A stretch of DNA of 64,000 nt from an uncultured Lachnospiraceae bacterium (lineage in GTDB: Bacteria > Bacillota > Clostridia > Lachnospirales > Lachnospiraceae): the NCBI GenBank assembly GCA_934401915.1, contig CAKRSV010000007.1, positions 1 through 64,000 of the forward strand. Direction: 5' to 3'. This document shows positions 51,899 through 62,705 of this stretch, piece by piece. Under the pieces are notes generated by a model that was given only the letters and a program-made list of their open reading frames with translations, searched no databases and was not told the DNA's origin. Made by a program: the position numbers and the translations under genes. The first letter of the stretch is position 1. The number at the start of each line of letters is the position of its first letter.

Positions 51899-52777
51899 AT
51901 GACTGAATTAAAACCGATGAAAGAGGGAAAAGTACGTGAGATCTACGACAACGGCGACAGCCTGATCATGGTCGCAACAGACCGCATAAGCTGCTTCGAC
52001 GTCATTCTGAACAACCAGGTAACCAAGAAGGGAACAGTGCTAACGCAGATGTCCAAATTCTGGTTTGACCTGACGCAGGATATCCTGCCAAACCACATGA
52101 TCTCCGTCGATGTGAAGGACATGCCGGAATTTTTCCAGCAGAAGAAATTCGACGGCAACAGCATGCTGTGCCGCAAGCTGGAGATGCTTCCGGTAGAATG
52201 TATCGTAAGAGGCTACATCACAGGCAGCGGCTGGGCCAGCTATCAGAAGGACGGCACCGTCTGCGGGATCCGTCTGCCGGAGGGACTGAAGGAATCCGAA
52301 AAGCTCCCGGAGCCGATCTACACCCCTTCGACCAAGGCAGAAATCGGCGACCACGATGAGAATATCTCCTACGAGCAGAGCGTCGCTTATCTGGAAAAAC
52401 GCTTCCCCGGCAAGGGCGAGACATACGCCGCCAAGCTGCGCGACTACACCATCGCTCTGTACAAGAAATGCGCCGCCTACGCACTGACACGCGGCATCAT
52501 CATTGCCGATACCAAGTTTGAATTCGGTCTGGATGAAAATGGAAATATTGTTCTCGGCGACGAAATGCTCACGCCGGACAGCTCCCGCTTCTGGCCTGCC
52601 GAAGGTTACGAAGCCGGACACGGCCAGCCTTCCTTCGACAAGCAGTTCGCCAGAGACTGGCTGAAAGCCAACGAAGGTCATAACTGGACGCTTCCGCAGG
52701 AGATCGTCGACAAGACGATCGAGAAGTATCTCCAGGCTTACGAGCTTCTGACCGGTCAGAAAATCACTTTAGACTAA
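51899..52777 (+). CDS. purC: SAICAR synthase
   Basis: 292 residues, the long (Firmicute/yeast-type) form of phosphoribosylaminoimidazole-succinocarboxamide synthase, which joins aspartate to CAIR in purine synthesis. Motifs: EGKVREIYD, DRISCFDVIL, RGYITGSGW, LGDEMLTPDSSRFW and DKQFARDWL. GTGAGGT precedes the ATG at 51899; the short upstream extension starts at a GTG that overlaps the ribosome site. It is alone on its strand here and ends in a strong terminator. Confidence 0.96.
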   Translation: MTELKPMKEGKVREIYDNGDSLIMVATDRISCFDVILNNQVTKKGTVLTQMSKFWFDLTQDILPNHMISVDVKDMPEFFQQKKFDGNSMLCRKLEMLPVECIVRGYITGSGWASYQKDGTVCGIRLPEGLKESEKLPEPIYTPSTKAEIGDHDENISYEQSVAYLEKRFPGKGETYAAKLRDYTIALYKKCAAYALTRGIIIADTKFEFGLDENGNIVLGDEMLTPDSSRFWPAEGYEAGHGQPSFDKQFARDWLKANEGHNWTLPQEIVDKTIEKYLQAYELLTGQKITLD

Positions 52778-52791
52778 TTACGCAAAGCAAA

Positions 52792-52841
52792 ACCCCCCGC
52801 GGGAGGATCGCCTGTCCGGCATCCTCCCGCGGGGGGTCTTA
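52792..52841. terminator. 17-bp GC-rich terminator between purC and the hybrid kinase
   Basis: 52792-52808 pairs perfectly with 52821-52837 (CCCCCCGCGGGAGGA type). A TCTTATTATT tract follows on the + strand, and TTTTGC on the - strand, so it may serve both convergent genes. Confidence 0.85.
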
Positions 52842-55800
52842 TTATTCCGGTTCTTCCTCCTGTCCTTCCTGTATCATCAGAAGCCCGGTCAGCTCCTCCG
52901 TCAGCCGGAGGATATCTTCCATCATCACATCCGCGACCGCGACTCTGAGCTGTTCCATGTCTGCGGCGCAACTCTCCGGCAGCCGGCACTTTTCCAGCTC
53001 CTTCATCGCGGCGTCTGCCCCGTCCAGATCAAACGCATCAACGGCGTCATGTATCTTCAGCAAAAGATCCGTCAGTTCCCCCAGGGAAGCCTCCCTCAGC
53101 TCTTCACGCTGGTTCTCCCCGTACTCCCGCAGCACCGGTTTCAGCTTCCGGTAGCTTGCAAGAAGCAGCGGCGTCTCTTTGCGGATCGTCTCCAGATCTC
53201 CGGCATTTCCGCAGTCCTCCATGCGGTGGAACCATTCTGACAGCTTTCCTGCGCCGATCATCCGCGCTGTATTCTTGAGCGCGTGGACCTCGATCGTGTA
53301 ATCCCGGATCATATTGTCCGCAAGGCACTTCTCCAGCTTCTGCGCCTTGGTATCGATCAGCTTGTAGAAATCTCCGAGCAGGCTGCGCCAGAGCTTTTCA
53401 CTGCCGGACGCCTTCACGCCCGCCGCGCTGTCGATCCCCTCGATCACCGGCAGGTCTTTCTTCGCCGTCACATCCTCCTGCGGCTTTTCAGACGTATTCT
53501 TGACGATCAGCTCCCTCGGCAGCCACTTGCGGATACACTTACAGATCATCTTCATCTCGATCGGTTTGGCGACAAAGTCATCCATTCCTGCCTCCGTAAA
53601 CTTCTCTCTCGCGTCCACGAGCGCGTTTGCGGTGAGCGCGACGATCGGTACATTCTGATAATACTCTCCATCCATGGCGCGCAGCCTCTGCGTCGTCTCG
53701 ATTCCATCCATCACCGGCATCATATGATCCATAAAAATAATATGATACTTTTTCTCTGCCACCATCTCAAGAGCCTTCTTACCGCTCTCCGCCACATCGA
53801 TCTGCATCTTCAATGGCTCCAGCAGTCCCTGCGCAACCTTCAGGTTCATCTCGTTGTCATCCACGATCAGGATCGACGCCTGCGGCGCGGTGAAGTTCTG
53901 TACCTCATCCACCACCGTTCCCTGTACAACCTTCTCATGGTTGACCGTCTGGCAGAAATTCAGGCTGAACAACGGCTTGTTCAGCACCTTCGCCTCTTTC
54001 CATTCACACTCCTCCAGAAGCGGGTTCTGCACAACGCACAGCTCACCGATCTGGTCTTTCCGCTCTTTCAGGATCTGCGCGATCGCCCTGCTTCCCGCAA
54101 CGTCCGTAAAGAAGAAATCCGCTTTTTTCCCCTCCTGCAGCCACGCATCGTACGGCAGCAGATTGGCTTTCATCGCGCCGACCAGCTTTTCGAAGTTTTC
54201 CCTCACGCAGGGTTTCTCAAAGTACCCTGTCACCTGTACTTCTCCCTGCTTTTGAAGCTCTGCCGCCGGTCTTTCGCCGCACAGCTTCTGATGGATATTA
54301 AAATAAAACTCGCTGCCTTCTCCATAGGTGCTCCGCACGCTGATCGCGCCGTGCATCAGCTCCACAAGCTGTCTGGAGATGGACAGACCCAGGCCCGTTC
54401 CTTCTTTTCCATGGTTCTTCCTGCTGTCTACCTGCTGGAAGGAGCCGAACAGCTTTCCAAGATCCTTCTCGCGGATTCCCTGTCCGGTGTCCTTCACCGC
54501 TACCAGGATTTCCACATCGTCTCCCTGTATTCTGCCAAGACGGATCTGCAGCTTGACATAGCCCTGCTCCGTAAATTTGATGGCGTTGTTGACCAGATTG
54601 ATGATGATCTGGCGGATCCGCAGCGCGTCGCCGTACAGCGTGTGCGGAAGTCTCTCGTCCACATCGAACAGGATCTCCACATCCTTCTCTCCTGCCCTTG
54701 TCAAAAAGATCATGCCCAGATCGCTCAGCATGGACATCGGCTCGTATTCTGCCTCCACCAGCTCCATCTTTCCGGACTCGATCTTGGAGAAATCCAGAAT
54801 ATCGTTGATGATATTCAGCAGCGCATTTCCCGAATTGCGGATATTGTTCAGATACCCGACGTCCTGCGGCGGAAGCTCCTCCCGGAGCAGGATCTCGGTC
54901 ATACCGATGATCGCGTTCATCGGGGTGCGGATCTCATGCGACATATTGGAGACAAACGCCGATTTCGCCCGGTTGGCACTCTCTGCCTGCTCCTTCAGTG
55001 CTTTCATGATCTCTGCCTGCTCCCTTGCGTTTCTGGTATAATTCACGCTTTCCGTGATGTCCTTCAGCACATACGTCTTGCCTATGTATACATTTTTCTT
55101 CGTGATCAGCCGGCTCTCCACCTCAAAGATCCGTCGGTCCTTCTCAATGGTCTGCTTCTGTAAAATGCAGTCGTCCAGCTTTTCCACGATCTCATCATAT
55201 AACTGGTGATCCTGCAGCGGCAGCAGCTTTTCCGCCTGGTCGTTATAATAAAGAATGTCGTTGTCGACGTCCAGAACGATCAATCCATCCGACTGCTGGT
55301 CGACCGCCTCCTTGCGTGCGATCGTCAGCGCGTCGAGGATCCGGTCCTTGCTAAGTGCCGAGAATAGCACCATATAGCCGATCATATAGGCGATCAGCGT
55401 CGTATCATAGCCTCCCGTCAGACCGGCGGCATACGCCCCGTAGCCAACCGCCATAATGCCGATGATCGCCATGATCTTTACCAGACCCTTTTTCTCGATC
55501 TCATTCCTCGTCCGCCTGTACCGGATAAGCGGCAGAACCAGCATCACGATGAGATAGAATACGACCAGGAAACGGTAGATCACGTGCGCCGGTCCGTGCC
55601 CCTTTACCAGATGCGGGAAAAGACCGGTCTGCACAAATTCCGTGGTGGTGTAATACAGATCGTGCTGTTCACAGGTGAACACCAGCATCACCACGACCAT
55701 GTGCACGCAAGCCAGCGCAACTTTGGCCCATCTCGGCAACGTCACCTTGCAGAACTCCAGCACAAACAAAACCATACAGTACAAAACGAACGGTTTCCCC

Positions 55801-56008
55801 AGATAGGAAAACTTCACGGCCTCCACTGCCTCTCCCGCGGTCTCTGCCTGCATCTCCAGAAGATACCCTGCAAAGGTCGCCAGCAGGGCGACATTAAGCA
55901 TGACAACCCGGACCAGCTGACGGCTCGGCTCCTGCGTGAGCAGATAAAACAGCCCCAGGAAAAGCATAAAATTCCGATATATTGTATTCCGATTAAAATT
56001 GTGTACAT
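52842..56008 (-). CDS. hybrid histidine kinase (7TM-like, HK, receiver, Hpt) with frameshift near start
   Basis: About 1050 residues. Order: seven-helix membrane sensor (to about 230), PAS-like segment (about 240-320), DHp with His in [14 protein letters not shown], ATPase domain ([25 protein letters not shown]), receiver with Asp in [13 protein letters not shown], and Hpt with His in [11 protein letters not shown]. The best start is the ATG at 56008 (AGAAGGA 6 bases upstream) giving [14 protein letters not shown], but after about 15 codons the sequence must shift by -1 to reach the long frame ([13 protein letters not shown]). Without the shift the long frame has no good start. It follows the EAL gene directly. 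Confidence 0.8.
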
Positions 56009-58056
56009 CAGGCGTCCTTCTCCACTTTATCTTCAAATTCCTTCACCGGCATGGGCTTTGCGAAATAAAATCCCTGGATCATATCGCATCCCTGTCCCGC
56101 CAGGAAATCAACCTGTTCCTTCTTCTCTACTCCTTCTGCCACGACGCGCATATTCAGGCTTCTCGCAAGCTGGATTGCCTCGCGCACGACGATCGCCCCT
56201 CTGCCGTCGTCATCCTCCCCGCGAAAAAACTCTCCGTCAAGCTTGAGCACATCAAGCGGAATGTCCTTGAGGGAATTCAGCGAAGAATAGCCGGCTCCAA
56301 AGTCGTCCATCGACACACGGAACCCATAATCCTTCAACTGTTTCACTGTCTCGACCAGCACGTCCTTGTCGTCAAAGAAGGCGCTCTCCGTCACCTCCAG
56401 CTCGATCAGTTCATGCGGCGGCCCATAGGCGTCCACAAGCTGACAGATATGCTCTGCAAGCCCCTCCTGCGCAAAATGCGCACGCGACACATTGACCGAC
56501 ACGGGAACGGCTTTCTTCCCCCGGATCTTCCACTCAGCCTGCAGCTTCGCGACATGTGAGATCATATAATCGTCGAGCTGCGTGATAAACCCATTTTCCT
56601 CAAAAATAGGGATAAACTTTCCGGGCGAGATGAATCCGTCCTGCGGGCTGATCCAGCGCACCAGCGCCTCCGCGCCCACCAGCTTCGCCTCGGTCGGACT
56701 GTATTTCGGCTGGAGATATACCTGGAATTCCTCATTTTTCAGCGCAAGATCCATCGTGTCTTCCACCTTGCGCTCCCAGAGCTGCTTTTCCAGAAGCTCC
56801 TTATCAAAGAAGCCGATCCGGTGCTCCTCCTGGCATTTGGTCGACATCTGCGCCGCATTTGCATAGTTGTACATCTGATCGATGTCCAGCTCGCTTCGCT
56901 GGCTTCTCCACCTCTTTCTTCCCAGGATCGGATCTGCCGGGATCAGGTAGGCGCCCGCATGGAAGTGGATCTTCTGCTCCGGCCGCAGTCCGGTCATCTC
57001 TGCCAGCAGGGAGCGCAGGCGTTTCCTGCAGATCTCTCTGGCTGCCTCTTCGTCCTCTCCGCCAACGCCTATCAGCATTGCGAAATCCGCGCTTTCATTC
57101 CGCGCGACCACCTCGTCTCTTCCGACGCGCGCCACAAGGAAGCCTGCCGTATCGGCAAGCAGCGCCTCGCCCTCCTTCACGCCGTAGCAGGCGCAGAAAT
57201 TCTTATACCGCTCCAGATGGAGACACACCAGCGCATAGTTCTTTCTTCTGGCACGTGGCGTTGCCAGGATCCGGGACGCCGTATTCTTAAAGTAAAGCCA
57301 GTTGTTCTGGCCGGTCACATCGTCCAGATAGAGCATCTGCGTCATCCGTCCCTGCATGACCACCGATTTGATCATATTCACCAGCAGGAAACACATCGGC
57401 AGCATCAGCATCAACAGCGTAAAAATACCGAATATGAGGACATAGAAAACGTCCTGACGCTGGATCTCCAGCACGCAGCGGACAAACAGCAGGTACTCCT
57501 GATCGTTATAGCTGAACGGCTCCCACATCCAGAACCGCTGGCTGACAACCGGCTGCTGTAACCAGGCTTCGTTCTGCACCTCCGGACCGCCACTTCCCAT
57601 GCCGAACACGCTCTGCATCAGTTCACTCACCGGGACGCCGAAAAGGGTGTTCACCCCGTCATCCCACTCGCTGTCTCCCACAAAGACATAATTCTCGTTC
57701 AGCGTCACTTCTGCCACCATATCGAAGTCCGGCTCTGAATCTCCCGTTTTCGCCAGCACGCGCCTTTCCCGGTCAACGATATAGATTGCGCTGTCCTTTC
57801 CCATATAGGCGTCCACCTCTGCGGCAGCCTGTGTGAGGCTGCGTCCCCAGGTCATACTGTTGTTCAGCATTTCCACCGCGCCCTGCGTCTCCTCCGACAT
57901 TCTCGATATCTTCGCGGAAAGGATATACTGCGCGAAGAACTGCACAAACAATCCCATCATGCTGACGCACAGCACCATAAAAACCAAAAAAGCAACCACC
58001 GTCGGCCATACTTTTCTTTTCCGGAGCAGCTTTAACTTTTGTATCTTTTTATTCAT
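56008..58056 (-). CDS. membrane GGDEF(degenerate)-EAL c-di-GMP phosphodiesterase
   Basis: 682 residues. Membrane helix (about 17-40), extracytoplasmic sensor (about 45-200), second helix (about 205-230), a GGDEF-type domain whose signature site reads NESAD and is therefore inactive, and an EAL domain with [33 protein letters not shown] and VVAEGVE, which keep the metal and catalytic residues. It should hydrolyse c-di-GMP. AAGGAGAGATCC precedes the ATG. Its last codons abut the start of the hybrid kinase gene. The PilZ synthase at 19-21 kb is a possible target of the same messenger. Confidence 0.9.
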   Translation of the reverse strand: MNKKIQKLKLLRKRKVWPTVVAFLVFMVLCVSMMGLFVQFFAQYILSAKISRMSEETQGAVEMLNNSMTWGRSLTQAAAEVDAYMGKDSAIYIVDRERRVLAKTGDSEPDFDMVAEVTLNENYVFVGDSEWDDGVNTLFGVPVSELMQSVFGMGSGGPEVQNEAWLQQPVVSQRFWMWEPFSYNDQEYLLFVRCVLEIQRQDVFYVLIFGIFTLLMLMLPMCFLLVNMIKSVVMQGRMTQMLYLDDVTGQNNWLYFKNTASRILATPRARRKNYALVCLHLERYKNFCACYGVKEGEALLADTAGFLVARVGRDEVVARNESADFAMLIGVGGEDEEAAREICRKRLRSLLAEMTGLRPEQKIHFHAGAYLIPADPILGRKRWRSQRSELDIDQMYNYANAAQMSTKCQEEHRIGFFDKELLEKQLWERKVEDTMDLALKNEEFQVYLQPKYSPTEAKLVGAEALVRWISPQDGFISPGKFIPIFEENGFITQLDDYMISHVAKLQAEWKIRGKKAVPVSVNVSRAHFAQEGLAEHICQLVDAYGPPHELIELEVTESAFFDDKDVLVETVKQLKDYGFRVSMDDFGAGYSSLNSLKDIPLDVLKLDGEFFRGEDDDGRGAIVVREAIQLARSLNMRVVAEGVEKKEQVDFLAGQGCDMIQGFYFAKPMPVKEFEDKVEKDA

Positions 58057-58247
58057 GGATCTCTCCTTTTACACAACTACTTTTCTTCTTTTATCTCCTG
58101 TAAAAAATCTCCAACGACAAGTATGCAAGTATTGTATCACACGGTTTTGTAAAATAGGATACTCCCGTCCACGCATCTTGTCGTTTTAAGAATAAATTAG
58201 GAAATAGATAAGGTTTTTTAGGATTAAAACTTTTTTTGAGAAACCTC

Positions 58248-58277
58248 TTGACAAAACCCTATTATAGATTGTACAAT
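58248..58277 (+). promoter_or_regulatory. promoter of the tRNA-Val/tRNA-Met pair
   Basis: TTGACA (58248-58253), 18-bp spacer, TACAAT (58272-58277), 34 bases before the first tRNA. Confidence 0.75.
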
Positions 58278-58311
58278 AGCAAAGTCGGTTGCGGAAGTAA
58301 CCGTATGATAT

Positions 58312-58384
58312 GGGGTCTTAGCTCAGCTGGGAGAGCATCTGCCTTACAAGCAGAGGGTCATAGGTTCGAGCCCTATAGGCCCCA
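58312..58384 (+). tRNA. tRNA-Val (anticodon TAC)
   Basis: 73 bases. Acceptor GGGGTCT/AGGCCCC with discriminator A, D-arm GCTCAGCTGGGAGAGC, anticodon loop CTTACAA with TAC, T-arm ATAGGTTCGAGCCCTAT. CCA is not encoded. Confidence 0.96.
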
Positions 58385-58399
58385 TTCATTACCAAATAT

Positions 58400-58473
58400 G
58401 GCGAGATAGCTCAGCTGGCTAGAGCATACGGTTCATACCCGTAGTGTCGAGGGTTCAAGTCCCCCTCTCGCTA
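58400..58473 (+). tRNA. tRNA-Met (anticodon CAT)
   Basis: 74 bases, 15 bases after tRNA-Val. Acceptor GGCGAGA/TCTCGCT (first pair G-U), anticodon loop TTCATAC with CAT, T-arm GAGGGTTCAAGTCCCCCTC. It lacks the unpaired first position of initiators, so elongator Met is likelier; tRNA-Ile2 (lysidine) cannot be excluded. Confidence 0.9.
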
Positions 58474-58486
58474 CTACCTTTAAGGG

Positions 58487-58523
58487 AACGGAAAGCGTTT
58501 ATTTTAAGCGTTTTCCGTTTTTT
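58487..58523 (+). terminator. terminator of the tRNA pair
   Basis: AACGGAAAGCG (58487-58497) pairs with CGTTTTCCGTT (58509-58519), followed by TTTTTT. Confidence 0.8.
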
Positions 58524-58587
58524 ATTGTTCACCCCTGCCCTTGAAATGATTACAGCGTGTTTCAAGAAAGCATTTTCCCTGTGAATC

Positions 58588-58634
58588 AAAAATGCCGGCC
58601 GTTATCGTTTCCAATAACGGCCGGCAGCTTTTTT
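58588..58634. terminator. terminator of argS, symmetrical
   Basis: A 13-bp perfect stem (58593-58605 with 58614-58626, TGCCGGCCGTTAT type). On the - strand it is followed by TTTTT for argS; on the + strand by GCTTTTTT. Confidence 0.88.
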
Positions 58635-60414
58635 ACATTCTGTCCGGTGCGCTGAATCCCAGAAGGTCAATGCAGGTTTCCAGGATCTCTTTTGTCAGTT
58701 TAAGCAGGGCGATCCAGCCCGCTTTCCTCTCTGCGTCCTCCTCAGTCAGGATCTTCGTCTCATGGTAGAAACGGTTGAACGCGTTGGCAAGGTCATAAAT
58801 ATAAGCACAGATCCTGTGGGGTGCGATCTCGTCAAGCGCAGATTCCATCATGGCATGGAACTTGGAAAGCTCCAGCATAAGCGCCTTCTCCGAAACGTTC
58901 ACCGCCTCTTTGATGGAAATCTTCTGAAGGTCGCCTCCCTGCTCCTGATACTTGCTCAGAATAGATTTGATCCGCACGATGGTATACAGGATGTACGGAC
59001 CGGTATCTCCCTCAAAGGAAGTAAAGCGCTCCACATCGAAGATGTAGTCTTTGGACGCCTGGTTGGAAAGGTCTCCGTATTTGATCGCAGCCAGTCCCAC
59101 GATCTTTGCCGTCTCAAGCGCTTCGTTCTGATCGATCTCATATCCTTTTGTCTGTGCGTTTTCTCTGATCTTCCGGATCATCTCTTCGTTGATCTCACGG
59201 ATCAGATTCTCCAGACGCATCACACCGCCCTCGCGGGTCTTGAACGGCTTGCCATCCTTCCCGTTCATCGTTCCGAAGCCGATGTGCACCAGCTTCGTCT
59301 CAGGCTTCACAAGCCCGGTCTTGCGCGCGCAGCGGAATACCTGCTCAAAATACAGATCCTGCCGCTTGTCCGTCACATAGATCAGCTCATCCGGGTGATA
59401 GGTCGCCATACGATCCTGGATCGTCGCAAGATCCGTCGTGTTGTACAGGGATGCGCCGTCCGATTTCAAGATCATGCAGGGCGGGATTTCCTTCGTATCG
59501 GTATCCTCTTTCACATCGACTACCCAGGCGCCTTCGCTTTCATAGGCGAAGCCGTCCTTCTTCATCTTCTCCACCATACCCGGGATAATATCATGGACGT
59601 CGGACTCTCCTTTCCAGAGGTCAAACTCCACATTCAGATTTTCATAGTTTTTCTTCAGATCTGATACGGAAACAGCGATAATGTGATTCCAAAGCGCACG
59701 GTACCCCCGCACACCGCTCTGGAGCTTGAAGGTCGCCTCCATCGCCTCTGCCTTGTATGCCTCGTCCTCCTTGGACTTCGCGCTGGCAGTCGGGTAGATC
59801 TCCTCCAGCTCCGATATGGTAAACGGAGCCTCCTTCGGATATTCTCCGGTGTAGCTTTCATCAAAATATACCAGTTCCGGTTTACGCTTACGCAGCTCGG
59901 TAATGATCAGTCCCATCTGCAGTCCCCAGTCGCCCAGGTGGATGTCTCCGATCACGTCATGCCCCATATAGCGGATGATCCTCTTAACGCTCTCTCCGAT
60001 GGTCGCCGGCCGCAGATGTCCTACGTGAAGCGGCTTCGCAACGTTCGGCCCGCCGTAGTCGATAATGACCATTTTGGGCGCCTGCGGCATATCCAGTCCA
60101 AACTTTTCCGACTTCTCCATCTCATTCAGGTATCCCTTGAGAAAAGCCTCCTGCACCTTCAGATTCAAAAATCCCGGCGCAACGGCCTCTACCTGACTGA
60201 AAATCTCACTGTCCGCGAGCTGTGCTGCGACGTCCTGCGCGATCATCAGGGGCGCTTTGTGGTACTGCTTCGCTCCCGCCATGGCTCCGTTGCACTGGAA
60301 CTCGCACAGATCCGGCCGGTTGGAAAGCGTCACCTTCCCCAGATTTTTATCATAGCCGGCCTTTTCAAAAGCCGCCATCATCTTTTCCGAAATCCTGTCT
60401 AAAATCTTCTGCAT
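58633..60414 (-). CDS. argS: arginyl-tRNA synthetase
   Basis: 593 residues. N-terminal tRNA-binding domain, class I catalytic core with HIGH-type motif HVGH in PNVAKPLHVGHLR, KMSKS-region replaced as usual in ArgRS (FKTREGGVMRLENL), and DALR anticodon-binding domain (ICAYIYDLANAFNRFYHE). The ATG at 60414 follows AAGGAAAGG; the longer frame has no site. Transcribed alone. Confidence 0.96.
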   Translation of the reverse strand: MQKILDRISEKMMAAFEKAGYDKNLGKVTLSNRPDLCEFQCNGAMAGAKQYHKAPLMIAQDVAAQLADSEIFSQVEAVAPGFLNLKVQEAFLKGYLNEMEKSEKFGLDMPQAPKMVIIDYGGPNVAKPLHVGHLRPATIGESVKRIIRYMGHDVIGDIHLGDWGLQMGLIITELRKRKPELVYFDESYTGEYPKEAPFTISELEEIYPTASAKSKEDEAYKAEAMEATFKLQSGVRGYRALWNHIIAVSVSDLKKNYENLNVEFDLWKGESDVHDIIPGMVEKMKKDGFAYESEGAWVVDVKEDTDTKEIPPCMILKSDGASLYNTTDLATIQDRMATYHPDELIYVTDKRQDLYFEQVFRCARKTGLVKPETKLVHIGFGTMNGKDGKPFKTREGGVMRLENLIREINEEMIRKIRENAQTKGYEIDQNEALETAKIVGLAAIKYGDLSNQASKDYIFDVERFTSFEGDTGPYILYTIVRIKSILSKYQEQGGDLQKISIKEAVNVSEKALMLELSKFHAMMESALDEIAPHRICAYIYDLANAFNRFYHETKILTEEDAERKAGWIALLKLTKEILETCIDLLGFSAPDRM

Positions 60415-60552
60415 AATTCTGCTGCCTTTCCTTCTCTTCTCGATTGTCACATATGGTATCATTGTACCTGTTTTCCAGGAAAAGTCAACTAAATGCGCAC
60501 AAGATACGCGATCCTTCCGTCCGTTACGGACACTTTTCTGTTCTTCTTATTT

Positions 60553-62373
60553 CTATTCTACTGTAACCACCTTGGCCAGATTTCTCGGCTTATCCACATC
60601 AAATCCTTTGTCCGAGGAAACATAGTAGGCAAGGAGCTGCAGCGCAACCGACGCAGGCATGACCATAAATTCATCCTGCATATCCGGCAGGCAGAACGTG
60701 TCGTAGGCACGGTCGATATTCTCTGCAAGGCCTTCCTTGATAAACAGCACAATGTCTGCCCCTCTTGAGCACACTTCCTTAATGTTGGAGAGTTCCTTCG
60801 ACATCAGCCGCTCCTGCGTGACCGCAGCCACCACCGGCGTATCCCTGGTGATCAGCGCGATCGGTCCGTGCTTGAGTTCGCCCGAAGCGTAAGCCTCCGA
60901 ATGAATGTAGGAAACCTCCTTGAGCTTGAGCGATCCTTCCAGCAGGATCGAATAGTCCAGTCCCCTGCCGATCATAAACAGATCCTTCGCCTCCAGAACC
61001 TTGTTGGCAAGCCGGTGGATCTCCTGCCGCCTCTCCAGCACCTTTTTCATCACCTCAGGCGTGCGGCACAGTTCTCCGATAAAGCGCTTCGTCTCCTCTT
61101 TGGAGAAGGCTCCGCTCAGATATGCCATCTTTGCCACGATCAGATAAAATACCGCAAGCTGCGTTGTGTACGCCTTGGTACTCGCAACTGCGATTTCCGG
61201 GCCTGCGTTGGTGTAAAGGACATAGTCGCTCGCTCGCGCGATCGAAGATCCCCTCACGTTGATAATGGAGAGGCACTTTGCCCCGCATTTCCGGGCGTAC
61301 TTGACCGCCTCTAGCGTATCGATCGTCTCGCCGGACTGCGATACGGCGATCACGAGCGTTTTTTCATCGATCACCGGATCGCTGTACATAAACTCCGACG
61401 CCATATCCACCTCGATGCGCATATGCAGGATCGACTTGACTAATGCCTGGGCAACCAGCCCTGCGTGCATTGCCGTTCCGCACGCGATGACATTCACACG
61501 CTCACACTGTGAAAAGATCTCATCCGGAACGCCGTCCGCTGTAAAATCAGGCATCCCATCCTTCAGGCGGTCCTCGATCGTATGGAGGATCGCATCCGGC
61601 TGTTCCATGATCTCTTTTTCCATATAAAAGGGATAACCGTTTTTCCCGGCGTTATTCAGCTCCCAGTCTACCTCCTGGTATTCCGGTTCTACCTCGTTGC
61701 CGTTCAGATCTTTCAGGGATACCGCATCCCTGCTCAGTTTCAGAATATGATACTCCGGCACCACAAAATAGCGGTTGGTAAAGCGGCACAGCGCCGTCAG
61801 ATCCGAAGCGAGCATCGCTCCCTCACTGCAAAGCGTTGCAACGATCGGGCTGACATTCCGGACCGAATAGATCTCGCCCGGCCGGTCCTGAAACAGGATC
61901 ACCAGCGCGAACGTTCCCTTGAGCTTGGATACCGTCTTGCGGATCGCCCACTCTGCATCGCCCTGATAAAAGCGATCCATCAGCGCAGCGACGACCTCGC
62001 TGTCCGTCTCGGTCTGCAAAACATTCTCCAGTTCATAATCTGCGATCAGTTCCCTGTAATTTTCAATGATCCCGTTGTGCACCAGCGTCACTTTTCCCAC
62101 CTGGTGCGGATGCGCGTTGGTATCGTTTACGCCTCCGTGTGTCGCCCATCTTGTATGACCGATCCCGCAATCCGTAATGAATTTCTCCGCTTCACAGATA
62201 AGCCGCAAATCTTTTACTCTTCCCGCACATTTGCAGACCTTCACCTGACCCGAAGCCGAATCTTCCACTGCGATCCCGGCACTGTCATAACCGCGATACT
62301 CAAGGAGCTCCAGCGCATCCAATAATACTTCTCTTACATCTTCACTTCCTGTATAACCAATGATTCCACACAT
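60553..62373 (-). CDS. glmS: glucosamine-6-phosphate synthase
   Basis: 606 residues. Ntn glutaminase domain with Cys2 (MCGIIGYTG) and HTRWATHG, then two SIS sugar-isomerase domains (ACGTAMHAG, SQSGETIDT, GRGLDYSILLEGSLKLKE), and the conserved C-terminus KPRNLAKVVTVE. It makes glucosamine-6-phosphate from fructose-6-phosphate and glutamine, the entry to peptidoglycan and amino-sugar polymers. AGAGGAAAATTT precedes the ATG. Its leader is a glmS ribozyme, so product feeds back on the mRNA. Confidence 0.97.
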   Translation of the reverse strand: MCGIIGYTGSEDVREVLLDALELLEYRGYDSAGIAVEDSASGQVKVCKCAGRVKDLRLICEAEKFITDCGIGHTRWATHGGVNDTNAHPHQVGKVTLVHNGIIENYRELIADYELENVLQTETDSEVVAALMDRFYQGDAEWAIRKTVSKLKGTFALVILFQDRPGEIYSVRNVSPIVATLCSEGAMLASDLTALCRFTNRYFVVPEYHILKLSRDAVSLKDLNGNEVEPEYQEVDWELNNAGKNGYPFYMEKEIMEQPDAILHTIEDRLKDGMPDFTADGVPDEIFSQCERVNVIACGTAMHAGLVAQALVKSILHMRIEVDMASEFMYSDPVIDEKTLVIAVSQSGETIDTLEAVKYARKCGAKCLSIINVRGSSIARASDYVLYTNAGPEIAVASTKAYTTQLAVFYLIVAKMAYLSGAFSKEETKRFIGELCRTPEVMKKVLERRQEIHRLANKVLEAKDLFMIGRGLDYSILLEGSLKLKEVSYIHSEAYASGELKHGPIALITRDTPVVAAVTQERLMSKELSNIKEVCSRGADIVLFIKEGLAENIDRAYDTFCLPDMQDEFMVMPASVALQLLAYYVSSDKGFDVDKPRNLAKVVTVE

Positions 62374-62459
62374 AAATTTTCCTCTTTTCTGCTATTTCTA
62401 TGATAAACTGTCTTTTTTTCTTTTTCCTCTTCCTTTATACCGTATTTGTTTTGCAGTCA

Positions 62460-62612
62460 CCCGCATATTTGCCGATATATCTCGCACTGGAAGCGTACGG
62501 GAGAGCATCCGCCGAATTTTCGATCACTCTCCTCCTCGTCAACCTGCCCGCGTCGTACCGTTTTCTTCGGTGCGGCCGCTTTCCGATCGTTCAGACAGGT
62601 GCATGGCGCTTA
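62460..62612 (-). ncRNA. glmS ribozyme
   Basis: The - strand carries the ribozyme core: AAGCGCCATGCACCTG (cleavage site just 5' of GCGCC, between 62610 and 62609), a variable P2 region, then GGTTGACGAGGAGGAGAGTG, ATCGAAAATTCGGCGGATGC and CTCTCC. These are the conserved pieces of the glucosamine-6-phosphate-activated self-cleaving ribozyme, placed about 100 bases before glmS. A TTGACA at 62668-62673 may be its -35, with a weak -10. The 3' end is approximate. Confidence 0.93.
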
Positions 62613-62705
62613 TGGAAAATCTACGTGCCCGTTATACGGACGTAAAGATCGCGTTTTCTTATTTTGTTGTCAAGGTTCAACATGCTTACTATACTATGAT
62701 ATGTC

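Noticed and set aside
53283..55163. 626-codon frame opposite the hybrid kinase
   Set aside because: Antisense shadow of clearly identified kinase domains.
55970..56008. Programmed -1 frameshift in the hybrid kinase
   Set aside because: No X-XXY-YYZ slippery heptamer in the starting frame and no clear downstream stem were found; a lost base is simpler.
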